Assembly (NCBI GenBank): GCA_902792905.1
Contig: CADBBH010000014.1
Span: 1-64,000 of the forward strand
Length of the DNA: 64,000 nucleotides
Source of the DNA: Oscillospiraceae bacterium
GTDB lineage: Bacteria; Bacillota; Clostridia; Oscillospirales; Acutalibacteraceae
Reading direction: 5' to 3'
Position 1 is the first letter of the stretch, and each line of letters opens with the position of its first letter. A program made the position numbers and the translations under genes. This document shows positions 19,072 to 27,459 of the stretch, piece after piece. The notes beneath the pieces are model-generated. The model searched no databases and was not told where the DNA came from. It worked only from the letters and a program-made list of their open reading frames with translations.

Positions 19072-19962
19072 TTATTTTGTGTTTTTGAGAAATTTCATAA
19101 CTTCTTCGCGATTTGGTATTGTTTCCGCCGCGCCGGGCTTTGTCACCTCTATTGCCGAGGCGGCGCAGCCGGTCAGCATTGCTTCATAAGGAGCGCTGCC
19201 CGACAGGAGCTCATAAAGGCAGTAGCCGGTGAATGTATCGCCGGCGCCGGTTGTGTCAACGGCGTTGACTCTGAACGCGGGAGCAGAAACGTAATCGCTT
19301 CCGTTATAATAAACGGCTCCGTCCGCGCCGAGCGTGAGTATGATTTCGCCGCTCCCGAGCGCGTGAAGGGCCTTCGCGATGCTTTCGGCATCCGCTTCGC
19401 CGGTTATCGATTTTCCCTCATATTCGTTGAGTATGAGAATGTCGGCGTGAGCGAAATTCAGATTCTTAATCTCATCCACATAGGGCGAGGGATTAAGCGC
19501 GGTTTTAATGCCGAGCGAATGCGCCTTTTCGAGCATATATTCAACGCAGGAGGTCTCATACTGCGTCAGCAGCAGGTCCGCATCCGCGTATTTCGCGAGC
19601 AGTGAATCGCAGTATTCTTCGGTGATTTCACGGTTTGCCCCGCCGAAGAGTATCATCTGATTCTGCCCCTCGGGGTCTGTTTCGATTATCGTATGCCCCG
19701 TATATTTTCCCGAAAAATCAATGTCGGAAGTGCCGATACCGTTTTCTTCCAGATAATCGGTAAGATATCTGCCGTCTTCGCCGACCTTTCCGCCGACCGT
19801 TACATCCGCGCCCGCCTTCGAAAACGCAAGCGCCTGATTGAGTCCCTTGCCGCCGACATGGATTTCAAAGCCGCCGCAGTAGAGCGTTTCGCCCCTTTCG
19901 GGCAGACGAGGCATCGAATAGACCTTATCTATATTGTATGAGCCGAAAACGAGAATTTTCAT
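19072..19962 (-). CDS. PfkB-family carbohydrate kinase (ribokinase-like)
   Basis: A 296-residue kinase with both PfkB signatures: GGKGLNQALAFSKAGADVTVGGKVGEDG near residue 40, and the catalytic DTTGAGDTFTGYCLYEL near residue 240 with its Asp base. The overall pattern (GSYNIDKVYSMPRLPERGET start, ALNPSP, LNEYEGKSITG) is that of ribokinase, which phosphorylates ribose at C5. With the epimerase upstream and symporter downstream it forms a compact sugar-use operon; ribose or a related pentose is the likeliest substrate but is not proven. Confidence 0.9.
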   Translation of the reverse strand: MKILVFGSYNIDKVYSMPRLPERGETLYCGGFEIHVGGKGLNQALAFSKAGADVTVGGKVGEDGRYLTDYLEENGIGTSDIDFSGKYTGHTIIETDPEGQNQMILFGGANREITEEYCDSLLAKYADADLLLTQYETSCVEYMLEKAHSLGIKTALNPSPYVDEIKNLNFAHADILILNEYEGKSITGEADAESIAKALHALGSGEIILTLGADGAVYYNGSDYVSAPAFRVNAVDTTGAGDTFTGYCLYELLSGSAPYEAMLTGCAASAIEVTKPGAAETIPNREEVMKFLKNTK

Positions 19963-19974
19963 GATTCTTTCCTC

Positions 19975-20646
19975 TTATCCGAGCAGGTTGCGCATCTTCG
20001 TTATATTTTCGGTGAGGTCGCCCGGGCCGAGAATACTCGAGGTACCGACCACGAATATATCCGCGCCCGCTTTTCGCATGAGCGGGGCTTTTTCGTAATT
20101 GACATTCCCGTCAACCTCTATGCTGAGATTGCCGTGCCCGCTCTCATCAAGCATTCTGCGAAGCGCAGTTATTCTTTCGAGCGAGCCCTCGACCATCTTC
20201 TGACCCGCGAATCCGGGGAAGACGGTCATCAGCAGCACTCCGTCAATTTCATCAAAGTATTCGCTAAGCACTTCAACACTCTTATCGGGGTTTATCGCGA
20301 GGAACGGCCTCGCGCCCCTTGCCCTTATTTTCTTAAAGCAGGGGAGAATATCGTCTTTTGCCTGGCTCTCATAATGAACGGAAACAATATCGCCCTCGTC
20401 GAAGCCGAATGCTTCGAGCTTGTTGAGCGGATTTTTTACCATAAGGTGAATATCGAGGGGAATATCCGTTTCCGCCTTCATCCGCCTGCAGTAATCTGTT
20501 CCGAGGCAGAAATTCGGAACGAACTCGCCGTCCATAACATCTATATGGAGATATTCAATTGAATTCTTTTCAAAATCTCTTATGATTTGCCTGAGGTTGA
20601 ATATGTCCGCGCACATCAGCGACGGAGAAATTGCCGCTCTGAGCAT
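19975..20646 (-). CDS. rpe: Ribulose-phosphate 3-epimerase family protein
   Basis: The TIM-barrel epimerase of 223 residues has the family's metal-binding and phosphate motifs: ISPSLMCADIFNL, HIDVMDGEFVPN, HLMVKNPL, MTVFPGFAGQ, VDGNV and VGTSSI. Rpe interconverts ribulose-5-P and xylulose-5-P; the close relative allulose-6-phosphate epimerase has the same motifs, and the operon context with a kinase and sugar importer makes that alternative real. The start at 20646 is supported by GGGAGGTGA. First gene of the operon. Confidence 0.9.
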   Translation of the reverse strand: MLRAAISPSLMCADIFNLRQIIRDFEKNSIEYLHIDVMDGEFVPNFCLGTDYCRRMKAETDIPLDIHLMVKNPLNKLEAFGFDEGDIVSVHYESQAKDDILPCFKKIRARGARPFLAINPDKSVEVLSEYFDEIDGVLLMTVFPGFAGQKMVEGSLERITALRRMLDESGHGNLSIEVDGNVNYEKAPLMRKAGADIFVVGTSSILGPGDLTENITKMRNLLG

Positions 20647-20668
20647 AGCGTCACCTCCCGATGAAATA

Positions 20669-20697
20669 ATATTAACAGATGCGCGCATCATATTCAA
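20669..20697 (-). promoter_or_regulatory. Sugar-operon promoter with palindrome GATGCGCGCATC
   Basis: On the minus strand TTGAAT (20697-20692) and TAATAT (20674-20669) with a 17-base spacer; the perfect 12-base palindrome 20678-20689 lies between them. Confidence 0.65.
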
Positions 20698-20700
20698 GTG

Positions 20701-20728
20701 TTGATATATTCATTTTTTTATGTATAAT
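20701..20728 (+). promoter_or_regulatory. Promoter of the TIGR04076-like/GH43 pair
   Basis: TTGATA (20701-20706), 16-base spacer, TATAAT (20723-20728), divergent from the sugar operon and starting 12 bases from its operator palindrome. Confidence 0.75.
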
Positions 20729-20750
20729 TATATTTGCAGGGAGTGATAAC

Positions 20751-21053
20751 ATGAAAAGAGTAAAAATCACCGTTATGAAAAAGGTGAGGCATGACGACCT
20801 TATCGAAAAATACGAAAATCCGATTGAGCACGCCTGCGATATGCGGGAGGGCGAAGTGTTCTATGCCGTCGGATTTGAAAAACCCGAGGGATTCTGCGAG
20901 AGCGCGTGGACTTCCGTTGCGCCCTTTGTGATGGCTCTCTCCTGCGGAGCCGAGAATTTCTATGACGGCTGGATGAAGAATAAAAAATCGGCGATGATTT
21001 CGTGCAACGACGGATTCAGACCCGTAAGTTTTTTGCTGGAAACGGAGGAATAA
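20751..21053 (+). CDS. Small TIGR04076-family-like protein (100 aa)
   Basis: A cytosolic protein starting MKRVKITVMKKVRHDDLIEKY with conserved CDMREGEVF and a late Cys (ISCNDGFRPVSF). The pattern matches the small uncharacterised TIGR04076 family of anaerobes; its role is unknown. AGGGAGTG gives the start at 20751. It stops 2 bases before the start of the GH43-like gene, so the two are co-translated. Confidence 0.65.
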   Translation: MKRVKITVMKKVRHDDLIEKYENPIEHACDMREGEVFYAVGFEKPEGFCESAWTSVAPFVMALSCGAENFYDGWMKNKKSAMISCNDGFRPVSFLLETEE

Positions 21054-21055
21054 AA

Positions 21056-21904
21056 ATGAAGAAACAGGATATCAATATCAGAGACCCCTTCATTCTCGTA
21101 AAAGACGGAGTTTACTATCTCTACGGCACACGCGCCGCGAATTTCGGCAGAAATACCGCCGGTTTCGACGTTTACAAATCAACCGACCTCGAAAACTGGA
21201 GTGAGCCGATAACTGTTTTTGATTCCTCAGCATACGGCCTCGACCGCGAGGTCAACTGGGCGCCCGAGGTCCACGAATACAAAGGCGGATACTATATGTT
21301 CGCGACTTTCACCAAAGAAAACGGCCTGCGGGGCACATATATCCTGCGCTCCGATTCGCCGGAAGGCCCGTTTGCTCCGCACAGCGACGGCGCGGTCACT
21401 CCGTTTGAATGGGAATGTCTCGACGGCACTTTTTATGTTGAAGACGGCGTGCCCTACATCGTTTTCTGCCACGAACACACCCAGATAATTGACGGCACAA
21501 TATGCTATATGCCGCTGACCGAAGATCTCAGAGCGGCGGCGGGCGAGCCGGTTCTGCTCTTTGCGGGCTCCGAGCCGTTTTATGTCAGAAAGGGGCCGGA
21601 TGTCAACCATTTTGTCACCGACGGTCCTTTTATGTTCCGCTCAAAAACAGGCGAGCTTTTTATGATATGGTCCACTTTCCCGAAGGGGCTTTATGCCGAA
21701 TGTGTCGTGAAATTCGAGGGCGGGAGCATAAAGAATTCTTTTGAGCATCTCGACCCGCTGATTGATGATGACGGCGGCCACGGTATGATTTTCAGAGCAG
21801 GGGACAAGCTGTATCTTACCTTCCACTCACCGAATGTGAGCGGCTCCGAACGCCCCTTCTTTGTCGAAATTGAAGACTGCGGTGACAATCTGAAAGTTAA
21901 GTGA
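21056..21904 (+). CDS. GH43-like five-bladed beta-propeller glycosidase
   Basis: The 282-residue protein has the GH43/62 pattern: NIRDPFILVKDGVYYLYGT with the catalytic-base Asp, WAPEVHEYKGGYYMFATF, and a central DGTFYVEDG. GH43 enzymes remove arabinose or xylose from plant polysaccharides. There is no signal peptide, so it would act on imported oligosaccharides. Its place beside, but divergent from, the pentose-type operon fits use of arabinosides or xylosides. The exact specificity cannot be read from sequence. A CGGAGGAA ribosome site supports the start. Confidence 0.75.
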   Translation: MKKQDINIRDPFILVKDGVYYLYGTRAANFGRNTAGFDVYKSTDLENWSEPITVFDSSAYGLDREVNWAPEVHEYKGGYYMFATFTKENGLRGTYILRSDSPEGPFAPHSDGAVTPFEWECLDGTFYVEDGVPYIVFCHEHTQIIDGTICYMPLTEDLRAAAGEPVLLFAGSEPFYVRKGPDVNHFVTDGPFMFRSKTGELFMIWSTFPKGLYAECVVKFEGGSIKNSFEHLDPLIDDDGGHGMIFRAGDKLYLTFHSPNVSGSERPFFVEIEDCGDNLKVK

Positions 21905-21912
21905 TAATCAAA

Positions 21913-21934
21913 ACCCGCCGGAAATCCGGCGGGT
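21913..21934 (-). terminator. Terminator between GH43-like gene and arsR
   Basis: ACCCGCCGG (21913-21921) pairs with CCGGCGGGT (21926-21934). On the minus strand it is followed by TTTTGATT, so it mainly ends the arsR transcript and may stop the + strand too. Confidence 0.75.
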
Positions 21935-21949
21935 AAATCTATGCTTGTT

Positions 21950-22312
21950 TTATTCCGGGCAGGTGATTTCGGCAATGTCTTCAATCATTTTATGAAGAGT
22001 CTGCGCGAGGTCGGAATCCGACGCTTTATAGAGCATTTCCTTGCCCTCGCGGCGCGAGGTAATCAGACCCGCCGCCTTGAGAAGGCGCAGATGATGAGAA
22101 ATCGCGGGGCTTGTCATATTGACCGCCGCCGCTATATCGAGCACGCATTCCTCGGTGTGGCAGAGATACCAGAATATGCGAAGGCGCGTAGGATCGCCGA
22201 GCTGCTTCATCGCGTCGGAAACGCCGTTTATCGCCGCGTCATCGGGAAGCGAATCCTCGATTATGAAATTGATTCTGCCGTGATTATGCGGCAGATTTTT
22301 CTTTTCCGCCAT
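21950..22312 (-). CDS. ArsR/SmtB-family metal-responsive repressor
   Basis: A 120-residue winged-helix repressor with the family core LGDPTRLRIFWYL, the alpha3 metal site region HTEECVLDIA and the recognition helix SPAISHHLRLL. A His-containing N-terminus (NHG), a late His in LAQTLHKM and a C-terminal Cys could add metal ligands. It faces the HMA protein and P-type ATPase genes, with two palindromes in the gap, so it most likely represses both directions until Zn, Cd or Pb binds. The metal specificity is inferred from the neighbouring ATPase. Confidence 0.88.
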   Translation of the reverse strand: MAEKKNLPHNHGRINFIIEDSLPDDAAINGVSDAMKQLGDPTRLRIFWYLCHTEECVLDIAAAVNMTSPAISHHLRLLKAAGLITSRREGKEMLYKASDSDLAQTLHKMIEDIAEITCPE

Positions 22313-22344
22313 AATTACAACTCCCGGGAAGTTTTCTTTATATA

Positions 22345-22373
22345 AGTATATATCTTCCGGGGCGAAAATGCAA
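22345..22373 (-). promoter_or_regulatory. arsR promoter
   Basis: On the minus strand TTGCAT (22373-22368), 17-base spacer, TATACT (22350-22345). Confidence 0.65.
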
Positions 22374-22389
22374 GAGACAAAGATGTGGA

Positions 22390-22407
22390 TTAAAAGATTG
22401 TTTAATT
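22390..22407. promoter_or_regulatory. ArsR-type operator 1 (ATTAAA-6-TTTAAT)
   Basis: Perfect 6-base arms around a 6-base centre, just upstream of the arsR -35 box and of the ATPase-operon -35 box. Confidence 0.65.
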
Positions 22408-22422
22408 TTTAACAAAATCTAT

Positions 22423-22450
22423 TGACAAACGCCGGAAAGGGGATTATAAT
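22423..22450 (+). promoter_or_regulatory. Promoter of the HMA/ATPase operon
   Basis: TTGACA (22423-22428), 16-base spacer, TATAAT (22445-22450). Confidence 0.85.
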
Positions 22451-22458
22451 AAGTTCAA

Positions 22459-22480
22459 CGATTAAACAATCATTTAATCG
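22459..22480. promoter_or_regulatory. ArsR-type operator 2 (CGATTAAA-6-TTTAATCG)
   Basis: Perfect 8-base arms around a 6-base centre placed just after the -10 box. It shares the ATTAAA/TTTAAT arms of operator 1; both flank the promoter, fitting steric repression. Confidence 0.7.
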
Positions 22481-22561
22481 AATAAGGGCGCACGGGCAGT
22501 TTCTTCGGGAATTGCGTTTCCGGACGCTTGATTAATAAATGATTCCGAAAGGGCTGATAAT

Positions 22562-22780
22562 ATGAAAAAGACTTATAAAATCGATGTTGACTGCGCCAAC
22601 TGCGCCGCGAAGATGGAAGCTGCCGCCAACAAGGTTGACGGAGTTAAAGAGGCGAGCGTAAACTTTATGACTCTTAAAATGAAGGTCGAATTTGAAGACG
22701 GCGCCGATACCGAAGCTGTTATGAAGGAAGTCCTGAAAAAGTGCAAAAAGGTTGAGAGCGACTGCGAAATCTATTTCTGA
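22562..22780 (+). CDS. Stand-alone heavy-metal-associated (HMA) domain protein
   Basis: A 72-residue ferredoxin-fold HMA protein with the metal-binding CANC motif near residue 12 (DCANCAAKMEAAANKVDGV). Such proteins deliver soft metals to P1B ATPases. The ATPase directly downstream has no N-terminal HMA domain of its own, so this appears to be the split-off metal-binding domain. The start codon is 16 bases upstream of the next gene's region of influence and both share the ArsR-controlled promoter. Confidence 0.88.
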   Translation: MKKTYKIDVDCANCAAKMEAAANKVDGVKEASVNFMTLKMKVEFEDGADTEAVMKEVLKKCKKVESDCEIYF

Positions 22781-22795
22781 AACGGGGCGTGAAAA

Positions 22796-24685
22796 ATGAG
22801 CAGAACTCTGCGAAAAAAGCTTATAAGAATAATTGCGGCGGCGGTTTTTACCGTCTGCCTTATTCTGCTTAAAAAATTCGCGCAAGTCAATCCGTATATC
22901 CTTCTCGCACTCTATATCGCCGACTATATACTCATCGGATACGATATACTTATCAAGGCGTTCAAGGGTATATTGAACCGCCAGCCGTTTGATGAGAATC
23001 TGCTTATGACGGTCGCGACTCTCGGCGCTTTCGCCCTCGCGGTTTTTACGAAAAGCGGAGATTACAACGAGGCGATTGCCGTTATGCTCTTCTACCAGAC
23101 AGGCGAATGGTTTGAAAAATTCGCCGTCGGCAAAAGCAGAAAAAGCATCACCGATTTAATGGATATCTGCCCCGATTACGCGAATATCGAGCTCGAGGGC
23201 GGAACGCTTGAAAAGGTTGATCCCGACGAGCTTGAACCCGGCTCGGTAATCGTCGTTATGCAGGGAGAGAGAATCCCCGTTGACGGCGTGGTAATCGAGG
23301 GAAATTCAATGCTCGACACATCCGCGCTCACGGGCGAATCCGTTCCCCGCGAAGCAAATGAAGGCGATGAAGTGCTCAGCGGATGTATTAACACGGGCGG
23401 AATTCTCAGAATCAGAACCACAAAGGAATTCTCCGATTCAACCGCCTCCAAGATACTTGAGCTTATCGAGGACGCGAGCTCGCGCAAGTCAAAATCCGAG
23501 AATTTCATCACGAAATTCGCGAGGGTATATACTCCCGTTGTCGTTATTTCCGCGTTGGCACTCGCGGTTCTTCCGCCGCTTGTTTCAATGCTTGCCGGCA
23601 AAGCTCCCGCCTGGGGCGAGTGGGTTTACAGGGCGCTGACGTTCCTGGTTATTTCCTGCCCCTGCGCGCTCGTGATTTCAATCCCTCTCTCGTTTTTCGC
23701 GGGTATCGGCGGAGCGGGCAGACGCGGAATTCTGATAAAGGGCTCAAATTATCTTGAGATACTCTCCGGAACAAAGACCGTCGTATTTGACAAGACGGGA
23801 ACGCTGACAAAAGGCACCTTCGACGTCAGTGACGTGCATCCGCAGGGAGTTGATAAGGAGATGCTTCTCCACCTCGCCTCCCACGCCGAAAGATATTCTT
23901 CCCACCCGATATCGGAATCGGTGAAGAGAGCGTTCCCCGACGCGGCGGACGGCTGTACGGTGGATGATTATGAGGAACTGCCCGGTCTCGGAGTCAAAGC
24001 CGCGATAAACGGCAGAACCGTCGCCGTCGGCAACCCGAAGCTGATGGAATCCGTCGGAGCGCAGTATCATGAATGCTCGCATACGGGCACGATTCTTCAT
24101 GTCGCGATTGACGGCAATTATGCGGGTCATATAGTTATCTCCGATGTTCTCAAGCCGAATTCGGCAAAAGCAGTCGGCGAGCTTAAGAAACTGCCCGCGC
24201 AGACGGTTATGCTCACGGGCGACAGCGAAAAGGTCGCGCGGAGCGTGGCGTCAGAGCTCGGCATTGATAAATACAAAAGCAGTCTGCTCCCGCAGGATAA
24301 GGTCACCGAGATTGAGAGAATAATCTCGGAAAAGAAGAGCAAAAAAGAAATCGTCGCCTTTGCCGGCGACGGAATAAACGACGCTCCCGTGCTCGCGAGA
24401 GCGGATATAGGTATCGCGATGGGCGCGCTCGGCTCGGATGCCGCGGTTGAGGCGGCGGACATAGTCCTGATGGATGACGATCCGCTGAAAATTCCGGAGG
24501 CAATCCGCATGTCCAAAAAATGTCTGCGGATAGTAAAGCAGAACATCAGTTTCGCCGTCGGAGTCAAGGTCATCTGCCTCATTCTCGGAGCGCTGGGAAT
24601 CGCGAATATGTGGGCGGCAATCTTCGCCGATGTCGGAGTTATGATTCTCGCTGTGCTCAATGCGATAAGATGCATGAAGAATTGA
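22796..24685 (+). CDS. P1B-type heavy-metal ATPase (Zn/Cd/Pb exporter, CadA/ZntA-like)
   Basis: The 629-residue pump has all P-type ATPase marks: LTGESVPRE actuator loop, membrane CPC motif in SCPCALVIS, phosphorylation site VVFDKTGTLTKG, the SSHP nucleotide-domain motif, and GDGINDAPVLARADIGIAMG. CPC with a DVG triplet in the last membrane helix indicates the Zn/Cd/Pb subgroup. There is no N-terminal HMA domain; that function is on the preceding small gene. It is under the ArsR-type operators and removes toxic metal from the cytosol. Confidence 0.95.
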   Translation: MSRTLRKKLIRIIAAAVFTVCLILLKKFAQVNPYILLALYIADYILIGYDILIKAFKGILNRQPFDENLLMTVATLGAFALAVFTKSGDYNEAIAVMLFYQTGEWFEKFAVGKSRKSITDLMDICPDYANIELEGGTLEKVDPDELEPGSVIVVMQGERIPVDGVVIEGNSMLDTSALTGESVPREANEGDEVLSGCINTGGILRIRTTKEFSDSTASKILELIEDASSRKSKSENFITKFARVYTPVVVISALALAVLPPLVSMLAGKAPAWGEWVYRALTFLVISCPCALVISIPLSFFAGIGGAGRRGILIKGSNYLEILSGTKTVVFDKTGTLTKGTFDVSDVHPQGVDKEMLLHLASHAERYSSHPISESVKRAFPDAADGCTVDDYEELPGLGVKAAINGRTVAVGNPKLMESVGAQYHECSHTGTILHVAIDGNYAGHIVISDVLKPNSAKAVGELKKLPAQTVMLTGDSEKVARSVASELGIDKYKSSLLPQDKVTEIERIISEKKSKKEIVAFAGDGINDAPVLARADIGIAMGALGSDAAVEAADIVLMDDDPLKIPEAIRMSKKCLRIVKQNISFAVGVKVICLILGALGIANMWAAIFADVGVMILAVLNAIRCMKN

Positions 24686-24691
24686 AAAGAA

Positions 24692-24719
24692 CCCCTCAGT
24701 CTGCAGGCTGAGGGGTTTT
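24692..24719 (+). terminator. Terminator of the metal-export operon
   Basis: CCCCTCAG (24692-24699) pairs with CTGAGGGG (24708-24715), then TTTT; further T-rich sequence follows to 24740. Confidence 0.85.
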
Positions 24720-24748
24720 GAGTTTTATTTTAATGTTTTGGTAAAATC

Positions 24749-25870
24749 TTATTTTCTGGTTACTCCGTCGCCGTAAATGGTTTTCCAGTCATTTTTCATT
24801 GAAATAGCCGTCCAGCCGTTTTCTTTGCAGCTGTCTGCCATTTTTACTGCCTTTTCGGGGTTGCCGTTTTCGCGCTCGGTATCGTCGCAGCAGAGCATGA
24901 AGGCCGCCGCCTTGTATTTATTGTTGTTAATTGCGTATTCCGCCATACTTGAGTCGCTACCGCTGTTGCCGAAGGCGAGAACCGGCTGCTTGCCGATTTC
25001 CTGCTGGATGACCGTAACCTTGTTCATATCGAGGTTTTTGACGATGAATTCGCCACCCATCACAAGCTGATCGTCTTCATCAAACTGATAATCAAGTCCG
25101 TCGGTATCGCCCTGATCGGGAGCTACAAGAGATTCATCTGAGCCGATGAGCTGAGCCGGAGGAAGATCGAGCGGTGATGCCTGAACCAGACCTCTGACTA
25201 TAAATCTGTCTGTTCCGCTGACTACATAGACGGTAAAACCATTTTGCTTGAGCAGATCGATAACCTCGAGCATCGGCTTATAAAAGGCGTTCGCGCGGGT
25301 AAGATTATTGTATCCGGGCGACGGGGTTTTCGCGTATTCGGCGACATAATCGACATATTCCTCGGGGGTAAAGCCCGAAAATGCCGAGGCGACTCCCTTG
25401 CCGTGGCGCTCCATCGAATCGGGAACAGAGATTCCGGTATCCATAAACTGCTTGACATCGGCTGCCACTTCTTTTTCAAAATCGGTTGCCTTGTCTTTGT
25501 AACCGGGATCTTCCATCACGCGGTAGTAATAAATGCAATGGTCAAAATAGCAGGGGTCGGTCTCGCAGGCGAGAGTACCGTCAAGGTCAAATACCGCGAT
25601 TCTGTCCTCTTCGGGAATGAAATCGGGCGAACCCTCGGTTGTTACCGCCTTCACATAATCGAGCAGCTGCTTTTTGGCGGGCGCACTGTCATTCCAGAGG
25701 GACAGGTTTGCCGCTGTTGCGGTTTCTTCTTCGGCAACCGACTCTTCAGCCTGATTACCGGCATTTCTGATGCCCTTGACAGTGTTTGCGTAAAGCGCGC
25801 TTACCGCAACCAGAGCGATTGCGAGAATCAGCGATATGATTTTCCAGATTGTTGATTTGTTTTCTTTCAC
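24749..25870 (-). CDS. Membrane-anchored or secreted HAD-superfamily phosphatase
   Basis: An N-terminal hydrophobic helix (residues ~9-30, no clear cleavage Ala-X-Ala) is followed by a Glu/Ala-rich linker and a HAD domain: catalytic DLDGT (VFDLDGTLACETD), motif II VVSGTD, and motif III/IV FGNSGSDSSM. HAD phosphatases form a phospho-Asp intermediate. The outside location suggests a role in phosphate release from organic phosphates. The start is GTG 25870, with AAGGGTGAT upstream and a consensus-like promoter; a total of 373 residues. It is a single-gene unit. Confidence 0.82.
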   Translation of the reverse strand: MKENKSTIWKIISLILAIALVAVSALYANTVKGIRNAGNQAEESVAEEETATAANLSLWNDSAPAKKQLLDYVKAVTTEGSPDFIPEEDRIAVFDLDGTLACETDPCYFDHCIYYYRVMEDPGYKDKATDFEKEVAADVKQFMDTGISVPDSMERHGKGVASAFSGFTPEEYVDYVAEYAKTPSPGYNNLTRANAFYKPMLEVIDLLKQNGFTVYVVSGTDRFIVRGLVQASPLDLPPAQLIGSDESLVAPDQGDTDGLDYQFDEDDQLVMGGEFIVKNLDMNKVTVIQQEIGKQPVLAFGNSGSDSSMAEYAINNNKYKAAAFMLCCDDTERENGNPEKAVKMADSCKENGWTAISMKNDWKTIYGDGVTRK

Positions 25871-25888
25871 AGTTAATCACCCTTGCTT

Positions 25889-25917
25889 ATTATAGCAGAC
25901 ATAATTCCGCAATTCAA
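25889..25917 (-). promoter_or_regulatory. Promoter of the HAD phosphatase gene
   Basis: On the minus strand TTGAAT (25917-25912), 17-base spacer, TATAAT (25894-25889). Confidence 0.75.
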
Positions 25918-25920
25918 TAA

Positions 25921-25953
25921 TAAAAACAAAAGCCCTGCCGTGAGGCGGGGCTT
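25921..25953 (-). terminator. Terminator of tRNA-Arg
   Basis: On the minus strand AGCCCCGCC and GGCAGGGCT form a stem (one mismatch) followed by TTTGTTTTTATT. Confidence 0.7.
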
Positions 25954-25959
25954 TCGCTC

Positions 25960-26036
25960 TGGCGTCCTCGGCGGGATTCGAACCCACGGCCTTCCGCTTA
26001 GGAGGCGGACGCTCTATCCGGCTGAGCTACGAAGAC
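25960..26036 (-). tRNA. tRNA-Arg (anticodon CCT)
   Basis: Cloverleaf on the minus strand: acceptor GTCTTCG/CGAGGAC, anticodon stem TCCGC/GCGGA with loop CTCCTAA (CCT), T-loop TTCGAAT and encoded CCA; 77 bases. Confidence 0.95.
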
Positions 26037-26052
26037 GTATATATCGTTGCAT

Positions 26053-26081
26053 ATTATACCGAATTTGAATTGTTAAGTCAA
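26053..26081 (-). promoter_or_regulatory. tRNA-Arg promoter
   Basis: On the minus strand TTGACT (26081-26076), 17-base spacer, TATAAT (26058-26053). Confidence 0.85.
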
Positions 26082-26138
26082 GATAAAAAAATTACCGTTA
26101 TCAAATTATATTCGTCTATTTTGCCGATGAAATATTTC

Positions 26139-26167
26139 TTGATTAAATTTCGGTTTTATAATATAAT
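26139..26167 (+). promoter_or_regulatory. pgk-tpiA promoter
   Basis: TTGATT (26139-26144), 17-base spacer, TATAAT (26162-26167), 48 bases before the pgk start. Confidence 0.8.
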
Positions 26168-26214
26168 ATTTAAGGTCAAAATGAAATATCAAAAGTGTGA
26201 AAGGATGTAAATGT

Positions 26215-27426
26215 ATGAGCACACTCAACAAAAAGACCGTTGATGATATCAACGCGAAGGGCAAAAGAGTTCTTGTCCGCTGCGATTTCAACGTTCCCCT
26301 CAAAGACGGCGTTATCACAGACGATAACAGAATCAACGGCGCGCTCCCCACTATTCAGAAGCTTATAAATGACGGCGCAAAGGTTATCCTCTGCTCCCAT
26401 CTCGGCAAACCCAAAAACGGCCCCGAGGCAAAGTTCTCGCTCGCTCCGGTTGCGAAGAGACTTTCCGAGAAACTCGGCAAAGAGGTAGTTTTCGCGGCCG
26501 ATGATACCGTAGTCGGCGACAATGCCAGAGCGGCAGTTGCGGCTATGAACGACGGCGACGTTGTCCTTCTCGAAAACACACGTTTCCGCGCGGAAGAGAC
26601 CAAAAACGGCGAAGCATTCTCAAAGGATCTCGCAAGTCTCTGCGATATATATGTAAACGACGCTTTCGGTTCTGCCCACAGAGCTCACAGCTCCACAGTC
26701 GGCGTTACCGAATTCGTTGAAGAGAGCGCAGTCGGATATCTTATGGGCAAAGAGCTCCGGTATCTCGGCAACGCCGTTGAGAATCCCGTTCGTCCCTTCG
26801 TCACCATCCTCGGCGGCGCAAAGGTAGCGGATAAGCTCAACGTTATCGATAACCTTCTCAACAAGGCCGACACTCTCATCATCGGCGGCGGCATGGCATA
26901 CACCTTCATCAAGGCGAAGGGTTATGAAATCGGCATTTCAATCTGCGACGATTCCAAGATTGAATACTGCAAAGAGATGCTCAAGAAGGCAGAGGAAAAG
27001 GGCGTTCGCATCCTTCTCCCGATAGATACCGTTATCGGACCCGGCTTCCCCGATCCCATCGATGCTCCCATCGAGACCAAGGTAGTTGATTCAAGAGAGA
27101 TTCCCGCGGATATGGAAGGCCTCGATATCGGCCCCGTCAGCGCCGAGAATTTCGCTCTCGAAGTCAAGCACGCCAAGACCGTTGTATGGAACGGCCCCAT
27201 GGGCGTATTCGAGAATCCCGTCCTCAATAAGGGCACTCTCGCTGTTGCAAAGGCTCTCGCGGAGACGGACGCTGTTACCATCATCGGCGGCGGCGACTCG
27301 GCGGCGGCAGTCAATTCACTCGGCTTCGGCGACAAGATGACTCATATTTCAACAGGCGGCGGCGCTTCCCTTGAATTCCTTGAGGGCAAAGAGCTTCCCG
27401 GCATCGCGGCAGTTGACGACAAGTAA
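26215..27426 (+). CDS. pgk: Phosphoglycerate kinase
   Basis: The glycolytic enzyme makes ATP from 1,3-bisphosphoglycerate. Of the two possible starts, ATG 26215 ([12 protein letters not shown]) is chosen because the AAAGGATG ribosome site overlaps the upstream GTG. Signatures: [44 protein letters not shown], and the ATP loop GGGDSAAAV followed by [18 protein letters not shown]. Length 403 aa, usual for bacteria is about 395. First gene of the pgk-tpiA operon. Confidence 0.97.
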   Translation: MSTLNKKTVDDINAKGKRVLVRCDFNVPLKDGVITDDNRINGALPTIQKLINDGAKVILCSHLGKPKNGPEAKFSLAPVAKRLSEKLGKEVVFAADDTVVGDNARAAVAAMNDGDVVLLENTRFRAEETKNGEAFSKDLASLCDIYVNDAFGSAHRAHSSTVGVTEFVEESAVGYLMGKELRYLGNAVENPVRPFVTILGGAKVADKLNVIDNLLNKADTLIIGGGMAYTFIKAKGYEIGISICDDSKIEYCKEMLKKAEEKGVRILLPIDTVIGPGFPDPIDAPIETKVVDSREIPADMEGLDIGPVSAENFALEVKHAKTVVWNGPMGVFENPVLNKGTLAVAKALAETDAVTIIGGGDSAAAVNSLGFGDKMTHISTGGGASLEFLEGKELPGIAAVDDK

Positions 27427-27459
27427 TTGAAAATCAATTCATTTTAAGGAGATATAACT

